Source: Omphiscola glabra
Taxonomy: Eukaryota; Mollusca; Gastropoda; Lymnaeidae
Direction of reading: 5' to 3'
Assembly (NCBI GenBank): GCA_964017045.1
Contig: OZ024809.1
Span: 12,716,307-12,780,306 of the forward strand
Length of the DNA stretch: 64,000 nt
Shown here in pieces: positions 50,001 through 59,000 of this stretch. A program made the translations under genes and the position numbers. The notes below the pieces were generated by a model that was not told the DNA's origin, made no database searches, and saw only the letters and a program-made list of their open reading frames with translations. Numbering within the stretch: the stretch's first letter is position 1; the number at the start of each line of letters is the position of its first letter.

Positions 50001-53000
50001 AATTCAAGAAGAAATCAAGCCATCTCTAGTTGATCTAATTTTAAGATGGGGAGTAACAAGAAAAAATTGCAGGAAGCTTTGTAAGTTCACAATTAACTAG
50101 AACCATATGTTGTTCCAGACATGGTTAGCCTGGAACTCACAAAAAAGTACAATATTCTTTCAGAATAGTACTTGACCATCTCAAAATTGTACAAAAACCA
50201 TATAATGGTACATAAATAAACATGCTGTATAATGTATGCGAAACTATTCGCATTACGTTTCAAAAAAGTCACTTCCAAAAGTAGAAATTTATATATTGGC
50301 CTATGTAGTGCTATATTGCAAATAAAAAGGCGCCCTTCATTGCCAGTTTGATGGAGGCAAAAGAGTGAGGGAGCGGAAATCGAGGATGCCCGCCATCGTA
50401 AAAGTAGGGAGTCGTGTTAAGACATTTTTAGAAAATACAAGGACGCACTTATGCGTATACCTGAATATCGTTTTGCATCATTCTGCACTTAATCAAGCAT
50501 TTCCCGGGCAGTTAATGGAACTAGCACTAGTAGCAGTTCAAGTTCTAATATACGATTTAATAGTGTATAGTGTCTAATATACTATTTAATAGTGGAAGTA
50601 GTAGAAAATAGAGAACTAATGAATTGAATAGGCATTATATAATGAAATATGTAAGTCGCTCATGAATTTAATTTTTTTGGTTTAATTTCTACAAACCAAA
50701 ATAACTTTATATCTTCTAAACTGAAAGAATGATGTTTTATTTGTCTGAAAAGGTTATTGTGGGTTTGAGTTAAACCTTACAGCACTGGGCGCGTCTTTTT
50801 GCAGTGACCTACTTTTTTCCTTGTGACCCAAGCGCGCCTATTACCAGACGATTTTTTTCCCTGAGGCCCAAGCGCGTCTATTTGCCACATGAAGGGGTAT
50901 CAAATAAAAACACAAAAACAAGGATATAACCTTTCACCACAGTCTCGGGCAAAATGTCTATTCGTGAGGGGAATAGTCGAATTTTATTTTGCCATTTAAA
51001 TAATGAAAATATATTAATTACTAAGTTTTTTGTGCGGATTTGTAGTTGTTGTTTCCATGGCGCTACCTAGCGCTCTTGTTAATGAAACCACTTAATGAAA
51101 CCTTTTGTTTTGAAACTATTTTTGAGCTTTTATTGGGATTAGATCAAGAGTGGGCACACTTTTTGTGCGGAGGGCCACATTGACAAATGTCAAGTTATTG
51201 CGGGGCCGCATGTATATTATGTCCAATTTTTACATGTCGATAAAGATGTTTCTATATTAAAATCGGTAAATTCGCATTTCAGCATTACATGACAAAAGTC
51301 AAGGACTGTTTAACAAAATAGAAAATTAGAAAGAAATTTGATCAAAAATCAATCATAACGGTAGATGAAATTCTGTAAAACTCACCAAAATAACTTAAAA
51401 ACTAAGTAATTTTTTTAATGTCTAAATGCCTTCGAGGGTTGCATAATATCGGGTGCCGGGCCGCTGCCCACCCCTGGATTAGATGATTCTGATAGGAAGA
51501 GGGGGGTGAAATTACGGAAAGATGTAAGGTTACTATAGCTCAAAATTTACGCCTACAGGATCCTGTCGGTTTGACAGGTTTTAGACCTAGTGCCAACCTA
51601 GATATTGATTTAGATGAAGATCGACTGGAGTAAAGGCGGCTGGGCACTGTGCTAGCCACACAATCCCCAAGTGTGCCATTGCCAGTGAAAAGTGTGGACA
51701 AAACGTATTAGTATTTTTAACACCCTTATCCATTTCTGAACAAATAATTCTGTACATGTTGTTATCAATTGTTTAAAACAAAAAAGTTAAATAAATTGTA
51801 AACCTATCAATTTTGGCTCATTCCAAAATAACGTATGGGCCACAGGGAATAATTAGCAAAATAATAGCTTGTACTGAGGCTATACATAGCAAAAAAGTAG
51901 GTCATTACTAGATGGGTTAAAAAAAGATAAACATTAGCACTATTGTACTCACTGTTGTAAGGTCAAGGTCATATGCATTTCAAAACAGAATTCCAACATT
52001 CATACAATATAATTCCTTGTCCAATTTACTCTCAGATAATCTATACTTATATAGGTCTCTGGATTCATTTTCTATTAGTAATTAGTTTTGGGTATTTTAA
52101 TGATACTTATTAAAGTTATTAAAAAGAAATGACACCACAGCACGTTTGCATTAAACAGTTTTTCCATTCAAGTTATCAACCCAAACTCTGTTGAACTTCA
52201 TTTTCATTCAAGAAAGGATTGTCATTTTGGTCATTTATCATGGAGGTGGGGGTTGAAGAGTTCATCCCTAAGTCACATCATGGCTTTCACTCTTATGTGG
52301 AATTCCTCTTTGATGATGGCTGAAAACATACTTTTATTAAAATGATTTTTTCTTGATTAAGATATTTAAATTTCATGAAGGAAAAATGTAGAACTCTGCC
52401 CTGATCCGACTTTCAGACTGATGGCATAACAAGTGAGACTTACACTCTGAAGGCTTCAAATGCTGCCCTAGGTTCTGCAGGTATATTGATAGGTGTTGCT
52501 GTTTGTGTCGGCCAGTAGCCTGTTGTGAGCACTCGCACAGTTAGGTCCACTCCATACAACGGCACTCTCTTCTCGTTGCAGTAGTGCTTGAACTCTTCTT
52601 GTATGGTGGTGGACAAAGCCATATCTTTAAACATACCCTCCAGTTTAGAAGTGAACTGGCAACCACATTCAGTCTGTTGGAAATTTAAAAAACAATATTT
52701 TTACCGAAAGGTGAAACTCCGGCAATAAGAATCCAATAGTAATATTCATTTTTTATGTTAGCTAAATAACTTTGAGATTAATGGGGCTAGAAGGATAAGG
52801 TGATTGCACAGCCTCATAGATACATTTGCTATGAAAGTGATGTTTATAGATCTGTGCTCCCCAACTACAAATCACTACAGTCTATGTATTATGTTTCAGA
52901 ATAATAAAATATTGTCAATCATCATGTGGTCATCTCAAACAAATAATCACAAATAAGATGTCCCTGCAAATCTAAGCTCATTGTCTCATTTTATTTTCAC

Positions 53001-56000
53001 GTATTTTGTCAATTTAATTTTTTTTAAATACACTTTAAGTAAATAAGGTTAGTTTTATAAAGCAACACAAAAAAATGACCCAAAAAATAAATTTCTAAAT
53101 AGTGAGGATAAGTGGTAAGTTCCAAGTTTAATCAGGGTCAAAACTATCACTATGGAATGTTCAAATTGAATATATCAAAAATATTATAGTATTTATTGTT
53201 TTCACTAACTACAAAAATAATTATAGTGAGAAAAAATAATGTATCAATACCCAACAATGCTGCTGTAATTAAACAACCCCTAAAAAAAGGTTTTTCATAT
53301 AAATCCTTTATAAAATGCAAAAATTAAGCTTTAGGGGAGGGGGGTGGGGGGCTGGAAATTTTACAAAACAAGAATACAAGTAACATACTTTATAAGAATC
53401 CCAATAAGTCCCCCACCCCCACCCCCCATAAGACTCGCAATCGCACAATTTTTTTCAGGCTCTTGAACTATATTAATATGCTAATGACCCACCCGTTATC
53501 ACACACAGATTTATTTCACCAAAAATTTTAGAGAAACAAAAGAAAATATTATGCACCTAACATACTTGCAACATTTTTTTAATAATTTAGTGTAGTTATT
53601 AGGACATTGAATCTTCCCCTTGAAAAACAGGAAACACTGATTTTTGGGAGGTGGTGCTGTAAATTTGATAGACTGTGCTGTCATTGGCAACAAGTTTTTG
53701 TGCAAAGTTTGAGCTCCATAGGTTGACGGGAAGTGGGTCAATTATTTGTCAGAAGATTTTGACAGCCACGCACGAGCAAAAGCTAAGGTTATATAAAGGA
53801 TTTAAAAATTAAACCATTTTATTCATGAACAAAAAAAAAATTATAAAGCCATCATACCTTCAGCTTGGAGATCATGTTCTTCTCTGAATCATCTGAGCCA
53901 CTCTTGTTGAGGAGAAGCCTCCTGGCCAAATGCTGCTTGTAGTAGCGCTCAAAGACATCTTTCTCTTGAAGGTAGCGAAATAGAACCATACTCTTGTCCA
54001 AAACATTCTCAATCTCTTGTTCTGTCATCTGTGGAAAATATTTAAAAAAACAAGTGTATTGAATCAATAAAACAATGGAAGTATATTTTTTTTTAAATTG
54101 TCTGATTTCTAACAAATATTTTTTTTAAATGTGCCATAACACATTTTTTTCTTTAACTTAGGAATAAATGTAATTTTCATGAGACAAAGTTCACTTGTAG
54201 ACTAGGTGCTAATTTCTTTTAAGCAATGCTGGTATGGTCAACCTTGATCCCAGTATAAAATTATCCAACACTATTAAGCTCACATTATCAATAACTCCGA
54301 CAAAAGTTAAAATCATGTCCCAAGTTAGGTAAATCCCACCCACACAAACCTACCCTCTTAACACCCATTTTAGCCTGTCATCAACACAAACCTACCCCCT
54401 TAACACCCTTTTTCAGCTTGTCATCAACGAAAAGTGAAAGATATTCTGGCGACTTGGGGTTGAGGTTGATGAAGTACTCGAAATCTCCTGAAATCATTTG
54501 TTTGAACATTTTGTCATCACTGAACGATTCATGTAGGAAATGCCCGAAGCGGTCCTTGAGATCCAGAAGATTCTGTCAAAATTGTTTACATGCATTTTAA
54601 AGATAATTTTCTGGTTGAACTCTATGAAAGCTTGACAATACAAAACAATAAAGAACTACTACTCTTACATCAATATTGAACATAGACAACAATCAAATCA
54701 AAATAACAGAAACTAAAACACCTGTAACGCGTTATATTTTTACTGTAACAAAATTTTTGAAAAGAGACACAAAATGTAACGTCACATAGGGAAATGGTGT
54801 CGGTGGGCTGGAACATGAGCTCTTGATGCCCCCACGGCACATCCCCACACGGTCCGACGCCGGGTCTCCCGGTCGCCAGACTGCGCGGAAGCACGAAGGA
54901 AACCTCCCCCTGGCCAGGGGGACACCCGGTCTGCCAAAAATGCTGCGTTTAAAGCTTTCGCAGTCGACTTTTCCCGTGGGTCTGGGCGGGTTTGCTTCCA
55001 CTCCGGAGAGAAGGTGTTGCATTACCAGCCCCCACGGAGTCTGGGACGAAACGTAACAAAACATTCAATTAATTAAACCCCCCAAAACTAAGAATGGAAG
55101 AGTGTGTTTTATAAGTCCGAAAATTAATATCAGGTTAGCATAACACCACAAACAAACAAAAAACATACACACGTGCACAAAGAGTTTGAAATTTATTTTT
55201 TTTAGACTCTGACCTGCACGTATATAATTGCATTTTTGCTCTCTTCTCCCTCTTCACTGACAAGAGCCCTGCCCTGTTCCCTAAGAAATTTACTGATGCA
55301 ATCACACATAGTCTTTAGTCCATTAGGAACTCTGATAAATAGCTTGTACATGCATGCCAGGTCTGAAACAAAATTCACATTATGAAGTCAGTAGTCTGTG
55401 AATAATTGCAGGCGTCCGAGCATAACTTTACAAAAGATAAATATGTGATAAAATGTTCCTAAATATATAAAGATAATGGTCACCAAGAGCCAATTTTAAT
55501 GTGTGAAATTAGTGTGAACTGAATATTTTTCAAAGTGGAAATAAACTGTTAAAAGATTCATTTAAGTTACTTACCATCTGTTTTATTGTTTTCCAACATG
55601 TGCACCACACCGGAATTTTCCATCTAAATCATTGCAGAAATTTAAATCAAAATTATAACTTTTAAAAGTAAAGAAAATAGATCATTTTCTTATAAAAGTG
55701 ATGAAATGAAGTTTAAAGCATATTTTTCTAAATGAATAAAACAACTAGATTTGAAATGTAAAATCTAAGATTAATTATGATAACTATCTATTGTTTAAGC
55801 TTTAAACAACATAGATTATATATCACTAAATGTCAGGGTCTTACCTCTACAATGGTCTTCATGTGTTTGCTGATGAGCTCTGCCTCAAGTACCTGAGTGA
55901 AAATAGTATTAAAAAAATATTGGTGAAAATACCAAAACATTAATTAATGGCAAGTATGTGGCTCAAGGTTATTGAGTATGCCACATTACCCTGATGAGAT

Positions 56001-59000
56001 GGGCCCAAGTGCATCCAAGGCACAGATGGGGAAATTGCCATGTGGAATGGACTAAGCATTTTACTGAGAAGGAACCCTGAGTGAAAATCCTAAACCACCA
56101 AATATGACTGTCAGCAGCCAAATGGGCCCATGATAAAAATTTGCTTTCTAAGCTTTCGCAACACAATGTTTTTCCTAATTCTGCCAAGAATCAACAAGAA
56201 AGTTTCTTTAACCAAACATTGTCAAATTGGCATACAAGCCATCTATTAAAAGACAAGCAGATTTCCCTCTCATTATCAGGGAAAAATGTCTTTGTACCTT
56301 GAAACATCATGATATTTGATGTTTGTTTACTAGTGAGTAAAACTCACCAATTTACATGAGGTGTAAGAATACAAGGGATTCATTGTAAGTAGGAATTATA
56401 TTATTTTTGAAAGCATCTTAAATTGTTGGCAGGATGAATTCACAAGGCCTGGGATTATTCTTCTAGGATTATAAGCTGGTTCCCAACAGCTAATCGCCTC
56501 TCTCAACACTGCTGGATAACATCAAGGGATCATCATGTTGATGATACAGCTTGGCACCAGTGGCGCCGCAGGAGTTATCAGAATGTTTCATTGTGACAAT
56601 GTGTTCCGCCTTTCGGGACTCCATCTCCGGGTTTGAATTCAGAGTTTCCTTCTCTTAGATGAGTTGCCGTCCAAGGTTAACGAGTCCCATCCACTCTTAA
56701 TCTTAAATTAGGCAGTGAAAAATAGTCAATTCATGAGTGTGGACAGACGTAGGATTTTTGGTGACATGTTATTTATTATATTTCTTGAGCACATCATTGG
56801 GTTTATGGTGAGCCATGTTAAATTACCATTCCAATTTTCATGTTACGTGATTTGAGACATTATACATTTATGAAGTTATTTATGAGAAATATTTTTAGAT
56901 AATAAACGTGATGCGACTTAGTATCATTTCACGAGTGGTGCATGTTAGGTCTTAGACAGAAAAGCTGTAATAAAATTAATACAAATAAGACAAGCAACAA
57001 CAAACACAACAGGTTACATACCTTAACCACAGGCTCCTCTGTGGTTTTATCCAAGTAGTGCTTGGCTCTCTCTGCTTCCTCATTGATTCTAGCCTCAACT
57101 TTTTTTATGTACACAGAGGCTGAGTTTTCAGCTAAAAATTTCTGGCTTTCCAACTGAAACAAATAATATATTTAAAAAATGCTGGAAAACAAACAAAGCT
57201 CTTCCAGAAGATTTATATTTATGGCATTTTGGCTCAGCCTTTCAAAATTTATAGCTTTGGTAAATATACTTGAATGATGTATGATGTATTTAAGACTAAG
57301 ACAAATTGATTCAAGCATTAACATATAGTGTCAAAGAAAGAATAAGGGGGGGCAACAATCATAAAATAACCAAATATAGTGCTAAGGAAACAAACCCTAT
57401 AAAATTCTGCAGACTGTTCGAGAAAAGGTTGCTCAAAGTCCTCTTCATACACTCCCCTTGAGTCAATGCCCAAAACCATTAACATCTGACATGCATTTTT
57501 CACAGCTCCCCTGAAAATTGATAACATGGTAAATAAGCATATACACACACACAAAAAGACATGGAAAATTAATACATAATTTGTTCCGGATTGTTAGTTA
57601 ATGACTGGCTGTTCTTTGTATGAGATTGAGATTAATTTGATTAAATGAAACCTTTGGATTAAGTAATGCATTCCTACTATACCATATACTTGTAACAACA
57701 TAATGTTGATAGGAGATAGTTCCAACAAAAATACTTAATTTTTTTTCTGTAAGTTTTTAAGTTGTTCACTTAGTTTGAAAGTTAAGTTGTTTTTTGTAAT
57801 AAGAATATTTACCTGTCGACTACTTCTCCCTTTCGTTCCTTGGCCACCATTTCCAATAATGTTGACCGGAGGTGATCTCTGATAGCTGGGAGACGAACTA
57901 CGTAATCTCGAAAAATAATCAAACCAAGATTGTAGACATTTTCCACATTATTCTGTTGCACATAGACACGGTCCTAAAAAAAACAATATAATAAAATCTT
58001 CATCATCTTAGCATCTTGACATCAAAGAAGGTTTTGCCAAACTCCTAATTGAGCTGATATTTTTTTTACAATTTCCTGTCTGATGAATAGAGATCAACAG
58101 AATTCAATTAGATCATTTTACATGAACTAAGCAGTTTACTTCCATTACGTGTTATATAGAGCATATTTTGATTTCTCCAATCCCCACACATAACTATTAT
58201 TCTACCCACCTTCAAAACAAATAAACCACATAAACAGTTACATTCCTCAATAGAAATATGCTTTCATACAAATCAAATCTTACCATGTACATAAGAATGT
58301 CACGTATCATCACCATGGATGTTTGATGATCATTCCAAGCTGCATTCAAGGTCTGGAGAAAGTTGTTATTTAGGGCTTGAATGACATCTTCCCTGACCTA
58401 CAAATTAAGAGAAAATGATGTAATTTAATTCAAGTGAAAACATCTATCACATACACATGTATTAATACCTAAAATATATCTATTAGATTTTTAAAACCCA
58501 TTCACAGGAAAATTGACATAAAATATGACTCCACTGCTTAAGTAACAGGGGTGTTTATTCCACACTGGGAAGCAGGGGGGGGGGGGTTTAGCATTTTCAG
58601 TCCACTCATGATAAACTTCATAAGGCTTATTTTCTAAAAAAAATTCTGTATTTTTGTGATTTTCATGAGTGAGGTGCGGCAAAGCTAAGGAACGCCCTGT
58701 CCACCAAAAAACTCTAGCAACTCCACTGTATGAGTCATTGTGACATTTATAAAGTTAACAAAAGGCTTTAATTATTCATTTAATTTTTTTGTTTTTGCAT
58801 TTGAGTTACCTACCTTCCCAGTTAGATGTTCTGTGACAACATCCTTGAGCCCAGTGTACAACTTCTCGCCATGTTTATGAAGCACCATTGTGTAGGCATT
58901 ACGATAAAGCTCCTCAAAGCTTAGTCCACTGTTGTTCTTTTTCTGGATTTCTTGAATAGCATTTTTTAACAGAGACCAGATATTATTGACATACTTTTCA

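Noticed and set aside
54732..55064. 110-codon minus-strand open frame in the GC-rich insertion
   Set aside because: No complete domain; length is easily reached in GC-rich sequence. Kept only as an unexplained insertion.
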